A stretch of 64,000 nucleotides of DNA, from positions 62,001 to 126,000 of the forward strand of contig NZ_NGFO01000007.1 in NCBI RefSeq assembly GCF_002149015.1, written 5' to 3'. Positions 8,261 through 16,751 of this stretch are shown one piece after another. Each line of letters begins with the position of its first letter. Positions within the stretch are counted from its first letter, which is position 1. Position numbers and translations under genes: made by a program. The notes beneath the pieces were generated by a model. It searched no databases and was not told where the DNA came from. It saw only the letters and a list, made by a program, of their open reading frames with translations. This stretch comes from Gordonia lacunae. GTDB taxonomy: Bacteria > Actinomycetota > Actinomycetes > Mycobacteriales > Mycobacteriaceae.

Positions 8261-9475
8261 ATGGACACCACCGGCATCACACGAATCGACGGCGAGAAGG
8301 TCGACGGGCGGCGGCCACGGGTTGTGGTCCTCGGCGCGGGCTACGCCGGCGCGATGGCGGCCAACAGGCTTCGGCGCAATCCCGCAGTCGACGTCACGGT
8401 CGTGAACCCACAGCCGTTCTTCGTGCAGCGCATCCGGCTTCACCAGTTCGTGTCGGGAACCGGTGATCCACAGGTCGGCTTCGACGACGTGTTGGCCGAC
8501 GACACTCGCGTCCTCGTCGACATCGCCACCCGGATCGACACCGGCGGGCGCCGCGTTCATCTGGCGTCGGGCGCACACCTCGATTACGACTACCTGGTCT
8601 ACGCGATCGGGACCCGGCACCGCACCCCGGAAATCCATGGGGCAGCAGAGCATGCTCTGTTCATCGCCGATTGGGTGGGTGCACAACGCATCCGCGAACG
8701 CGTCGAGGGTCTGGGGGAGCACGAGACGGTCACCGTCATCGGTGGTGGGCTCACCGGCATCGAAGTCGCCGCAGAAATCGCCGAGACCGGACACGGCGTC
8801 CGGTTGGTGGGCGGCCGGGGGATCGCGACCTCGGTGGGCGCCCGCGCTCGGCGTGCCACGGAGAGGCAGCTGAGTCGGCTGGGCGTCGACGTCGTGGATC
8901 AGGGACGGGTGGTCGAGGTCGGTGAGCGGACCGTCACCGTCGACATCGATGGCGAGCACACCGTACTTCCGAGCGCAGCAACGATTCTCGCCACCGGCTT
9001 TGAGGCGCCGGAACTCGCGGCCGTCAGCGGCCTGGCGACCGACGAGATCGGCCGTCTCCGCGCCGACGCTACGCTGAGCAGCCTCGACGACGATCGGGTC
9101 GTCGGCGCCGGTGACGCGGTTGCGGTCGAGGGAATCACGCTGCGGATGAGCTGCCAGGCCGCCGAGCCGTTGGGTGCTCAGGCCGCGGACGCGGTGCTCG
9201 CGAAGATCGCCGGTGAGCTGCCGAACATCGTTGACCAGGGCTTCGTCGCGCAGTGCGCCAGCATCGGCCGACGTGCGGCCACACTGCAGTTCACGCGCCG
9301 CGACGATTCGCCGACGCGTGCGGTGGTGACCGGCCGGCTCGCTGCCTGGACCAAGGAGTTGGTGTGCCGCGAAACCGTGGAGAACATCCGGCGTGAGGCC
9401 GCGCGACCCGGTAAGTTCAGCTGGTTCAGCGGACCGAAGACAACGATCATCGAGCCAGAGCCGGCAGGGCGATGA
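8261..9475 (+). CDS. NAD(P)/FAD-dependent oxidoreductase (NDH-2-like)
   Basis: A 404-aa flavoprotein of the type II NADH dehydrogenase-like pyridine nucleotide-disulfide reductase family. Two dinucleotide-binding folds are visible: VVVLGAGYAGAMAANRL near residue 20 (FAD) and VTVIGGGLTGIEVAAEIAE near residue 160 (NAD(P)H). The late VVGAGDAVAV motif binds the FAD ribityl chain. GAAAGG precedes the ATG. Its stop overlaps the start of the ECF41 sigma factor gene (ATGA at 9472-9475), so they are translationally coupled. Oxidoreductases are a known genomic partner of ECF41 sigma factors, suggesting that this enzyme is part of the response. Its electron acceptor is unknown. Confidence 0.88.
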   Translation: MDTTGITRIDGEKVDGRRPRVVVLGAGYAGAMAANRLRRNPAVDVTVVNPQPFFVQRIRLHQFVSGTGDPQVGFDDVLADDTRVLVDIATRIDTGGRRVHLASGAHLDYDYLVYAIGTRHRTPEIHGAAEHALFIADWVGAQRIRERVEGLGEHETVTVIGGGLTGIEVAAEIAETGHGVRLVGGRGIATSVGARARRATERQLSRLGVDVVDQGRVVEVGERTVTVDIDGEHTVLPSAATILATGFEAPELAAVSGLATDEIGRLRADATLSSLDDDRVVGAGDAVAVEGITLRMSCQAAEPLGAQAADAVLAKIAGELPNIVDQGFVAQCASIGRRAATLQFTRRDDSPTRAVVTGRLAAWTKELVCRETVENIRREAARPGKFSWFSGPKTTIIEPEPAGR

Positions 9476-10404
9476 CCACGACGAGGAACGGGGTGTCCAT
9501 GGCAGACGGCGAATCCGACCGTCGTGCAGCACGGTTCGCCGAACTTCGGCCACTGCTGTTCACCGTCGCCTACGAGATCGTCGGGTCCGCGGCCGACGCG
9601 GACGACGTCCTGCAGGAGAGCTACCTGAGGTGGGCGGCAGTCGACGACGCCGATGTCACCGATCCGAAGGCCTACCTCGCGAAGATCGTCACACGTCAGG
9701 CACTCAACGCGCTGCGGTCGCGTTCGCGGCGTCGGGAAGAGTACGTCGGCCCGTGGCTGCCGGAGCCGATCCTGCTCGACGAGCGTGACCTCGCCGACGA
9801 CGTCGTACTCGCCGAGTCGGTGTCCACGGCGATGCTGGTGGTGCTGGAGTCGCTGAGTCCCGACGAGCGTGCGGTGTTCGTCCTGCGCGAGGTGTTCGGG
9901 TTCTCCTTCACCGAGATCGGGTCGATGGTCGCGAAGTCCCCGGCCGCGGTGCGCCAGATCGGGCACCGCGCCCGGTCGCACGTCGAGTCGCGGCGGCCGC
10001 GTTTCGACCCGGTCGACGCCCGACGAGCAGCAGCGGTCGTCGAGGAGTTCCTCGTCGCCGCGCAGTCGGGGGACGTCGAGCCGCTGATGGCCCTGCTGTC
10101 ACCCGACGTCGTGTTCACCGCCGACAGCGACGGCAAGGCGACGGCGGTCAAGCGGCCCATTCACGGTTCGCTGCCAGTGGCGCGCCTCCTCGCCGGATTC
10201 GCGCGGCTCGGGACGACGATCGACGACTACCGCGCCGAGGTCGCCGTGCTCAATCACGAACCGGGCATGCTCGTCTACTTCGACGGACAACTGCAGGGCG
10301 TCTTCACGTTCCACATTGTCGACGGCGTGATCGAGCAGATCTACGCGATGCGCAATCCCGACAAACTCGCCGGGGTGGCGGAGCCGCGAACGATCGCGCG
10401 CTGA
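9472..10404 (+). CDS. ECF41-family RNA polymerase sigma factor (SigJ-like)
   Basis: A 310-aa sigma-70 family protein. Sigma2 occupies about residues 28-95 (LLFTVAYEIVGSAADADDVLQE), sigma4 about 130-185 (LSPDERAVFVLREVFGFSF), and a SnoaL-like C-terminal extension follows. The linker motif WLPEP and the C-terminal NPDKL are hallmarks of the ECF41 group, in which the extension replaces a separate anti-sigma factor and tunes activity. It overlaps the upstream oxidoreductase gene by 4 nt. A second in-frame ATG at 9499 is an alternative start. The inducing signal is unknown. Confidence 0.92.
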   Translation: MTTTRNGVSMADGESDRRAARFAELRPLLFTVAYEIVGSAADADDVLQESYLRWAAVDDADVTDPKAYLAKIVTRQALNALRSRSRRREEYVGPWLPEPILLDERDLADDVVLAESVSTAMLVVLESLSPDERAVFVLREVFGFSFTEIGSMVAKSPAAVRQIGHRARSHVESRRPRFDPVDARRAAAVVEEFLVAAQSGDVEPLMALLSPDVVFTADSDGKATAVKRPIHGSLPVARLLAGFARLGTTIDDYRAEVAVLNHEPGMLVYFDGQLQGVFTFHIVDGVIEQIYAMRNPDKLAGVAEPRTIAR

Positions 10405-10564
10405 GATCCGGCCGCGGGTCGGCCGCGCTCGTAGGCCCGCACATCGTCGACGTTCACGTCGACACGCTCGACGGACGGCCGTGTGACCCGGCTTGGACGG
10501 CGGGTTCCTCGCGGGAACACGTCGACGGATGCCGGGCCGGGTTTCGTTCTGCGACGATGGTTCG

Positions 10565-11002
10565 ATGATCGGGAACACGTTGAGGTCGGCGCTGCGAGTT
10601 CGCACGACGTTTCGGCATGGCATGCCGACGACCGACTTGCGGATGAACCTGCCTCCCGAAGCGGTGTGGGCGACCATCACCGATGTGAATGCCTGGCCGT
10701 CATGGGGTCCCACGGTCTCTGGAGCACGAGTGGACGGAGGTGTCGAGTTGGCCACTGGCACAACGGGAACGATCACGACCATCGCGGGGGTGCCCCTGCC
10801 TTTCGAGATCACCGAGTTCGTGGATCAGCGGTCGTGGGCCTGGAAGGTGGCGGGGGTGCGGGCGACACGACACGAGGTCATACCGGTCGCGGGCGGCTGT
10901 GTCCTCAGTTTCGGGGCCCCGGTCTGGGCGGTGGCGTATCTACCGGTGCTGGCCATCGCGTTGCCGCGCATCGAACGGATCGCGTCGAGAGGAGACGGCT
11001 GA
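10565..11002 (+). CDS. SRPBCC family protein
   Basis: A 145-aa START-like protein. After a short N-terminus, TDLRMNLPPEAVWATITDVNAWPSWGP is the typical opening of the polyketide-cyclase-like SRPBCC fold, followed by alternating beta strands and a long C-terminal helix. Such proteins bind hydrophobic ligands. An in-frame upstream start at 10493 would add 24 residues without family similarity, so the ATG at 10565 is preferred, although its ribosome site is weak. No operon partner is evident. Confidence 0.72.
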   Translation: MIGNTLRSALRVRTTFRHGMPTTDLRMNLPPEAVWATITDVNAWPSWGPTVSGARVDGGVELATGTTGTITTIAGVPLPFEITEFVDQRSWAWKVAGVRATRHEVIPVAGGCVLSFGAPVWAVAYLPVLAIALPRIERIASRGDG

Positions 11003-11182
11003 CAGTGGTGCAGACGGCCGCCGCGCAGACGAGGATCCATATCCGTTCCCCGGAACGTGCGGGAGTCGACAGGGTGACGTCTTCGCGCAGGATTCGATCG
11101 GCTGGCCGCCGGACGAGCCGTATCCCGGCTCGCGATCGCTGTGTCCGCGGACGTAGGGCGGTCATCTCGGGATCATCGATCA

Positions 11183-13015
11183 TCATTCGGAACTTGTGGT
11201 GGCGTGTCCTTCGGCGGTCGCCGGGCGGGCGGGGATGAGCCGTGCCCACCCCTGTGCGAGGAACTCGAGGAGGTCTTCGGCCGATTGTTCGGCGGGGTCG
11301 GCGGTGTGCCAGACGATGTGCCCGTCGCAGCGGACGACGACGGCACCTCCCCGGGTGAGGCCGTAGAGATGCTCGGCTGAATCGGGAGCCACACATGCCG
11401 CGCGGACATCGACGATGTCGGCCTCGAGCGGATTGATGAGATCGGGGTCGAGGCGTTCGCGCCAGGCGTCGGGGTCGGTCGTCATCACGGTCAGGAGGAC
11501 CGGCGATCGATCGACCAGTTCGAGGATCGACCGGCGCTCGTCGCCGACATCGACGGCGACGTGCGGGAGGCGCCCTCCGGCTACGACGGTCGGCACGTAC
11601 TCGACGACGTCGCCTGGGACCGTCGCTCCTCGTGGCGTCTCGTCGCCGGCGATCAACGGCCCTGCGTAGCGGTATCCGAATTCCAGTCCCGTGGAGACGA
11701 AATGGGGGACCTGGTCGGGGATGGCCTGGGCGGCGCGGTCGCGCACGCGTCGGGCACGGGCCGAGTCGCGACCCAGCACCGCCGTCCGCGCCAGGCCCGC
11801 GCGGATCAGCTGGTCCGACGCCCGTGAAGCGAGAGTGTCGGGCATCCACGTCAACGGTGGCTTCCCCATGAGAGTCGTGACGGTCTGCAGCGCGCGATTC
11901 GTGGCGCCGAAATGCTTGGTGACGGCGTCGAGGGTGAAGTGATTGCGGACGCTGTGCTCGGCGAAGAGTTCGACGACCGGTCGACGCTCGATCTCGTAGG
12001 TGTCGAGCAGGGTGTCGTCCGCGCGGCAATTCAGCACCGCGCCGAGTTTCCAGGCCAGGTTGTGCGCGTCCTGCACACCGCTGTTGAGGCCGTATCCCCC
12101 GGTGTGGGGAAATCGGTGTGCGGCGTCGCCGACGAGGAGGACGGGTCCGCTTCGGAACGACGACGCCGTTTGCGACGTCATCGTCCACGTACCGGTCGAC
12201 TTCATCTCATACGCCTTGTCCGCGCCGAGGACCCGGGGCAGGGCGGTGCGCCAGTAGCGCTCGGCGTCGGACGCGATGGGTTGACCCGGGTGGACGTATG
12301 TACCCATCAAGATGTAGTGGTCGTCTGCGTGGGCGATGAGGACACCCGCGAAATCCGGCTGGTAGATCCACGTCAACAGCGGGCGCTCCCGCGGGTGCAG
12401 GTCCGGGGAGCGGAAGAACGCGCTTGCCATCCGTGCCAGGACCGGGCCCTGCATGGTGATGCCGAGCAGATCGCGGACGACACTGTTCGCGCCGTCGGCC
12501 GCGACTACAAACGGCGCTGCGGCCGTACCTGAGTGGGTGTGTACGGTCGCGCCCGATCGGTCAGGGACGACGTCGGTGACGGTGACGTCGCGGTGGAACG
12601 AAATGAGCGGCTCGGCGTCGAGGCGCGTCCACAGCAGCGGCATCAGCAGGTGCTGGCCGACGTGCGAGATGAGGTAGTCGCTGTGCGAGCGCACCCTGTC
12701 GAGTTGTTCGGGTTCGGAGAGGAGGTCGATCTCCCCGAGGGGGGTGGCGCCGACCGACGAACACCAGCGAATCAGATTGATGTCGGAGATCGGCGGGGAG
12801 AGCGCGGCGATCTGCGCAGCCAGTTCCGTGTCGATCTCACGCCAGATTTCCAGCGAGCGGGCGTTGATGACGTGCGCCGCGGGGTGACTCAACGGGTCAT
12901 GGCGTCTATCGAGGATGGTCGATGCGATGCCGCGGGAGGCGAGCAGCAGGGCCAGGGTCGAGCCGGCGGCACCCGCACCGCAGATCACCACCGGGGTGTG
13001 CAGCGGTGTGATCAT
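11183..13015 (-). CDS. FAD-dependent aromatic-ring hydroxylase (MhpA/phenol hydroxylase-like)
   Basis: A 610-aa group A flavoprotein monooxygenase. The N-terminal GAGAAGSTLALLLA binds FAD, VVAADGANSVVRDLLG is the DG motif, and VLLVGDAAHRFPHTGGYGLN is the GD motif. The C-terminal part from about residue 430 matches the thioredoxin-like domain of phenol or MhpA-type hydroxylases. It should use NAD(P)H and O2 to hydroxylate a phenolic or related ring. Its ATG overlaps the upstream gene's stop (TGATG at 13013-13017), so it is translated together with the FAH-VOC fusion, implying consecutive steps of one ring-degradation pathway. Confidence 0.9.
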   Translation of the reverse strand: MITPLHTPVVICGAGAAGSTLALLLASRGIASTILDRRHDPLSHPAAHVINARSLEIWREIDTELAAQIAALSPPISDINLIRWCSSVGATPLGEIDLLSEPEQLDRVRSHSDYLISHVGQHLLMPLLWTRLDAEPLISFHRDVTVTDVVPDRSGATVHTHSGTAAAPFVVAADGANSVVRDLLGITMQGPVLARMASAFFRSPDLHPRERPLLTWIYQPDFAGVLIAHADDHYILMGTYVHPGQPIASDAERYWRTALPRVLGADKAYEMKSTGTWTMTSQTASSFRSGPVLLVGDAAHRFPHTGGYGLNSGVQDAHNLAWKLGAVLNCRADDTLLDTYEIERRPVVELFAEHSVRNHFTLDAVTKHFGATNRALQTVTTLMGKPPLTWMPDTLASRASDQLIRAGLARTAVLGRDSARARRVRDRAAQAIPDQVPHFVSTGLEFGYRYAGPLIAGDETPRGATVPGDVVEYVPTVVAGGRLPHVAVDVGDERRSILELVDRSPVLLTVMTTDPDAWRERLDPDLINPLEADIVDVRAACVAPDSAEHLYGLTRGGAVVVRCDGHIVWHTADPAEQSAEDLLEFLAQGWARLIPARPATAEGHATTSSE

Positions 13016-14613
13016 CACAAGGTTCGGAAGGTGATGGCGCGCTTGTTGACACGCGGGCGTGTGCCGGGACGGACACCGGCGTTGCGGGCGGTGAGGGATT
13101 CCGGTGGTTCGCCGGCACGCATACGCTCGAGAAGGTAGGTCGGATCGATCGTCACCCCGATCGGGTTCTCCGCGAACTCATCGCTGTCGAAGAACGCCGC
13201 AGTCTCCGCGGGCGTGGCGAAGTTCTCCACCTGGAACTCGAGTCGGGTCCCATCGGGGTCCTCGTAGTACAGGGATGTGGTGGGTCCATGGTTGATCGAC
13301 CACACCGGATCGATGCCGCGTGCAGTGAGGCGTTCGTGGTTGAGCAACAGCCGCTCCAGCGAGCTGTAGGTGAACGCGAGGTGATCGACGCCGAGGATCT
13401 TCCGGCGCAACCGCGCGAGCGGAAACAGTCGTCTGACCAGTCCGGGGATCTTCACCAGCGCGAGACGGTGGCTTTCGTCATCCCAAGTTAAGAATGCGAT
13501 CCGGGAGTCCTCGTGGACGACCCGCGCGCCGAACACCGTGCCGTACCAGTCGATCATCTCGGCCGCTCGCGGTGTCTTGACGACGTAGTGCGCGAGGATG
13601 TCGGGTGCGAGTGCCGCGGTGCTGGGGGCCGGCGTGTTCAAGAGAACCTCTTCCGTTGCTGCGGGTGCGAGTATGGGCGTCTTCTGGGTGCCGAGATCGA
13701 GCGCGCCGTCCCGCGTCCGGATGGATGCGGTGACCGTGTCTCCGGGCCGCAGGAACGGTCCGGACACGTTGCGGCGGACGAACATCTGCCACATGACATG
13801 CTCGGGCAGGAGCGCGGTGGCGAGCCGTCGCACGAAGGCCGGCGGTGACTTCGCGGCGGTGCCGTGCGGGGTGCCCGTGAGGACCACGTCTCCGGGCGAC
13901 AAGTTGGAGAACGTGCTCAGCTCCGTCAATGACTCCGCCGGTCGGTAGACCATGTTCGACGTGTTGTCCGTCTGTCGCAGTTCACCGTTGACGCGCAGCT
14001 CGAGATCGAGGTTGTCCAGTAGCGGGTAGTCGGCCGCCTCGAGCAGGACCAGCTCCGGCCCGAGTGGGCAGAACCCCCGGTAGCTCTTCCCCTTCAGGTA
14101 CTGCCCCTGCGGTAGTTGCACGTCGCGGGCGGACAGGTCGTTGGCGACGGTCACCCCGGCGACGTAGCGGGGCAGGTCAGAATCGGTGACGGTCACCGGC
14201 CCGTCGATGGAGGTACCCATCACCAGGGCGAGCTCGATCTCGTGGTCGAGCAGGCGCACATGCTGAGGACGCTCGACGGGATCGTACGGACCCGTGACCG
14301 ACGCATCGGTCTTGTCGAAGAAGAGGTTGAAGGCGCGGTTGTCCGGATCCATCCCGGATTCGATGGCGTGCTGCCGGTAGTTGGCGCCCTGGCACATCAC
14401 CCGACACGGGATCGTGATCGGCGACTGCACGTCGACACCGGGCAGAAAGTGGCTGGGGGCGCGGCGACGTGCGTCGTCGATGTCGCCACGTCCGCTCTCG
14501 AGGAGCGCCCCGGTCGTCGGATAGTGGTCGGTCAGCGCGGTGATGCCCTCCCCGTTCACGACCCCCCAGTGCGTCGCACCGTCGTTGGTGTACCTGATGA
14601 CGCGGATCGCCAT
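13015..14613 (-). CDS. Fused fumarylacetoacetate-hydrolase and VOC (extradiol-dioxygenase-like) protein
   Basis: A 532-aa two-domain protein. The first ~300 residues are a fumarylacetoacetate hydrolase (FAH) domain: an N-terminal cap (AIRVIRYTNDGATHWGVV) then the core with HEIELALVMG, ANDLSARDVQLPQGQYLKGK and VVLTGTPHGTA. After an Ala/Pro linker, about residues 325-485 form a vicinal-oxygen-chelate unit containing LAHYVVKTP, VDHLAFTY and TRLEFQVE, which can supply a His-His-Glu metal triad. FAH proteins hydrolyse or decarboxylate ring-cleavage products; VOC proteins include ring-cleaving dioxygenases. GAGGAGG precedes the ATG at 14613. It is coupled to the downstream ring hydroxylase. Confidence 0.85.
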   Translation of the reverse strand: MAIRVIRYTNDGATHWGVVNGEGITALTDHYPTTGALLESGRGDIDDARRRAPSHFLPGVDVQSPITIPCRVMCQGANYRQHAIESGMDPDNRAFNLFFDKTDASVTGPYDPVERPQHVRLLDHEIELALVMGTSIDGPVTVTDSDLPRYVAGVTVANDLSARDVQLPQGQYLKGKSYRGFCPLGPELVLLEAADYPLLDNLDLELRVNGELRQTDNTSNMVYRPAESLTELSTFSNLSPGDVVLTGTPHGTAAKSPPAFVRRLATALLPEHVMWQMFVRRNVSGPFLRPGDTVTASIRTRDGALDLGTQKTPILAPAATEEVLLNTPAPSTAALAPDILAHYVVKTPRAAEMIDWYGTVFGARVVHEDSRIAFLTWDDESHRLALVKIPGLVRRLFPLARLRRKILGVDHLAFTYSSLERLLLNHERLTARGIDPVWSINHGPTTSLYYEDPDGTRLEFQVENFATPAETAAFFDSDEFAENPIGVTIDPTYLLERMRAGEPPESLTARNAGVRPGTRPRVNKRAITFRTL

Positions 14614-14662
14614 GACTGCCCCTCCTCGATCGGATGACTCGGACGGAACGCTACCCATTTAC

Positions 14663-14677
14663 TTGACTAGAGGTCAA
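14663..14677. promoter_or_regulatory. TTGAC-N5-GTCAA palindrome (operator-like)
   Basis: TTGACTAGAGGTCAA lies 50 nt upstream of the FAH-VOC start (14613, minus strand). It shares the TTGACT half-site with elements at 20558-20574 and 21640-21654, so it is probably an operator for the same regulator. The nearby TetR gene at 16752-17402 is a candidate; this is inference. Confidence 0.55.
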
Positions 14678-14789
14678 CGAGTCGAGATCAACCGGCAACC
14701 GCCGAACTGTGCGCCTTGACGGTGCGGTTGATCGCAGGCCGGTGGCGATCGTGTACTCGCATCGCCGAAGTCGGCGCGCCGTCGCCTCC

Positions 14790-14820
14790 TGGTTTCGTTG
14801 ACATAGAATCAACGAAACCA
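14790..14820. promoter_or_regulatory. 31-nt perfect inverted repeat (12-nt arms, 7-nt spacer)
   Basis: Arms TGGTTTCGTTGA (14790-14801) and TCAACGAAACCA (14809-14820) are exact reverse complements around a 7-nt spacer. It lies in the divergent region between the FAH-VOC fusion and the HsaA-like gene and overlaps the 5' edge of the flavin-reductase remnant. The inner TTGA-N7-TCAA recalls the cluster operator motif with wider spacing. A regulatory site is most likely; the scar of a lost element is possible. Confidence 0.55.
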
Positions 14821-15002
14821 TACGGTGGCGTGATGAGAGCGACATCGTGCGGTCCACACCGGTGTTCGTCTGCTCGCTCCACGACGAAATCCGCGCCGGC
14901 GACCGCTCGATCGTCCTGGTGCGCATCGACGAATTCGAGCTCTCACCCGATGGTGCCCCGCTGGTGTTCCACCGATCGGGCTATCACACGCTCGCCCGAT
15001 GA
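14802..15002 (+). pseudogene. C-terminal remnant of a flavin reductase
   Basis: An open frame from 14802 to the TGA at 15000-15002 (GTG possible at 14847, 51 aa) encodes STPVFVCSLHDEIRAGDRSI and then PLVFHRSGYHTLAR. This looks like the last third of a DIM6/HsaB-type flavin reductase: a Cys-x-x-His core strand, the AGDRSIVL strand and the PLVFH-GY end. The N-terminal flavin-binding two-thirds are absent; a stop precedes the frame at 14799-14801. It sits 45 nt upstream of an HsaA-like oxygenase, exactly where its reductase partner is often encoded. It is therefore probably a decayed partner gene. Confidence 0.6.
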
Positions 15003-15047
15003 CACCGGGGCCTCAATTCATCGCCCCCTGCAGATGAGGAGACAGTC

Positions 15048-16247
15048 ATGACCGCCGTCCATCAACCCGAGATCGGCAGCGTCGGAGAGGTTCTCGAGCG
15101 TGTGCGCGCTCTGTTGCCGACGATCGCCGAACACTCCGCGGAAAACGACCGTCAGCGGTGCGTTGATCTCGACGTCATCGAGGCGCTGCGGGAGGCCGGA
15201 GCGTTCCGCATCGCGGCGCCCCGACGGCACGGTGGTCTCGAGGCGGGCCTGCGGTCGATGCTGGACCTGTCGGCGTTGATCGCCGAGGCTGACGGCGGGA
15301 CGTCATGGGTGACAACGTTGTCCAACATCCAGTCGTGGTCGACGTGCATGTATCCGAGCCACACCGTCGACGAGGTCTACGCCGATCATGGGCCAGACAC
15401 CATCTGTTGTGGCGTCGTGACACCGGGTGGGACCGCTCGCAAGGTCGATGGCGGGTACCGCGTCACCGCCCAATGGCCCTACGCGTCGGCCAGCAACCAC
15501 GCCGACTGGTGTGGAGGGGGCGTGTGGTTGCTCGACGGGGACGGCGATGAGGAAGACCAGGCCATGGTCCTCATCCCGCGCGGGGACGTCACGATCAAGG
15601 ACACCTGGCATGTGGCCGGCATGCGAGCCTCGGGCAGCAACACGATCGTCGCCACCGACGTCTTCGTACCCGAACATCGGCTCATCTCGATGCTGCCCAT
15701 GATCTCGGGGACCTATGTGGACGACTTCCCGAACAACCCGTTCTACCGTTCGGCCTTCGGCCCCATGCTCATCATGGTCCTGGTCGGCCCTCAGCTCGGA
15801 CTCGGCCGTGCTGCCCTGGATCTCACCATCCGCAAAGCCAGTTCAAAGGCATTGGCCTACACCAATATCGAGCGTCAAGAGGATTCAGTGGCGTTCCAAC
15901 TGCTCGTGGCCGAGGCCGCCGCGAAGATCGAGACCGCGCACCTGCACGCGTACCGCGCCGCCGATGACGTCCAGCGGTACGCCGACCAGGGCGTCTACCC
16001 CGATTTCGCCGCGCGCGCTCGGATCCGCGCCGACTCCGCGGTTGCGTTGCGCAGCGTCAACAGCGCGATCAACACGCTGCTCGATGCGTCCGGTGCCGGC
16101 AGCTTTGCGGAAGTGAATGCCATGCAACGGATCTGGCGCGACTCCAACGTGGCGTCCCGCCACGCCGTCATGCTGCCGCAAGTCTCGATGGAGTCCTATG
16201 GCAAGGCGCTCCTGGGCCGCCGCGACCACATCACCGCGATCATCTGA
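15048..16247 (+). CDS. HsaA-like flavin-dependent monooxygenase, oxygenase component (acyl-CoA dehydrogenase fold)
   Basis: A 399-aa group D flavin monooxygenase. It opens with a helical region (LLPTIAEHSAENDRQRCVD), then FRIAAPRRHGGLE and DGGTSWVTTL, and ends with SMESYGKALLGRRDHITAII, all typical of HsaA/HpaB-like acyl-CoA-dehydrogenase-fold oxygenases. Such enzymes take reduced flavin from a separate reductase and hydroxylate phenolic rings. GATGAGGAGA precedes the ATG. The reductase gene just upstream is only a fragment, so reduced flavin must come from elsewhere if this protein is active. It is probably co-transcribed with the following SRPBCC gene. Confidence 0.87.
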   Translation: MTAVHQPEIGSVGEVLERVRALLPTIAEHSAENDRQRCVDLDVIEALREAGAFRIAAPRRHGGLEAGLRSMLDLSALIAEADGGTSWVTTLSNIQSWSTCMYPSHTVDEVYADHGPDTICCGVVTPGGTARKVDGGYRVTAQWPYASASNHADWCGGGVWLLDGDGDEEDQAMVLIPRGDVTIKDTWHVAGMRASGSNTIVATDVFVPEHRLISMLPMISGTYVDDFPNNPFYRSAFGPMLIMVLVGPQLGLGRAALDLTIRKASSKALAYTNIERQEDSVAFQLLVAEAAAKIETAHLHAYRAADDVQRYADQGVYPDFAARARIRADSAVALRSVNSAINTLLDASGAGSFAEVNAMQRIWRDSNVASRHAVMLPQVSMESYGKALLGRRDHITAII

Positions 16248-16293
16248 CACGTGCGCCACAACCTGTCTGCCACATCACGAGAAACGAGGCGCG

Positions 16294-16728
16294 ATGCCCG
16301 AGATCACCACGAGAAGGACACTGAACGTCGCCGCACAGAAGGCCTGGGCGCTCGTTTCCGATCCGTCCCGGTTCGCCGAATGGAACACGCTGCACACGCG
16401 GTGGGAGAGTGAACCCCCCACCTCGCTGGAGTTGGGGACAAGGGTCACCGAGGTCGTCACCATCAAAGGTGTCGTCGACAGGATCGACTTCACCACCACC
16501 GCCTACGACGCACCCCGATACGTCCAGCTCGAGGGCAACGGGAGCACCGGATCATCGGTGCAACTCGATTTCGCGATCGACCCCGAGGGTACGGAAGCCT
16601 GCGTCGCGACACTCCACGTCGTGTTCACCAGTTCGATCCTGTTCGGTCCGCTCGGATCGATAATCCGCAAGGCCTTTCGCAAGCATCTCGACGAATCGCT
16701 GGAAAGACTGAACGACCTGCTGGCCTAG
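16294..16728 (+). CDS. SRPBCC family protein
   Basis: A 144-aa START-like ligand-binding protein (TRRTLNVAAQKAWALVSDPS, FAEWNTLHTRWE, C-terminal helix RKHLDESLERLNDLL). It follows the HsaA-like oxygenase by 46 nt on the same strand, with an ACGAGGCG site before the ATG. Members near aromatic or polyketide-like pathways bind or cyclise hydrophobic intermediates; a role as binding protein for the ring substrate is inference. Confidence 0.78.
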   Translation: MPEITTRRTLNVAAQKAWALVSDPSRFAEWNTLHTRWESEPPTSLELGTRVTEVVTIKGVVDRIDFTTTAYDAPRYVQLEGNGSTGSSVQLDFAIDPEGTEACVATLHVVFTSSILFGPLGSIIRKAFRKHLDESLERLNDLLA

Positions 16729-16751
16729 GGTGGGGGCCGGACCGGCTGAAA

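Noticed and set aside
7808..9553. 581-aa open frame on the minus strand
   Set aside because: It lies opposite the well-supported flavoprotein gene; composition is Arg/Asp/His-rich without motifs. It is an antisense artefact of high GC.
11044..11057. CGTTCCCCGGAACG inverted repeat between convergent genes
   Set aside because: A short 6-bp stem without T tract; too weak to call a terminator or operator.
10905..12188. 427-aa open frame on the minus strand
   Set aside because: It overlaps the FAD monooxygenase in another frame and is mostly Arg/Pro/Gly; no domain.
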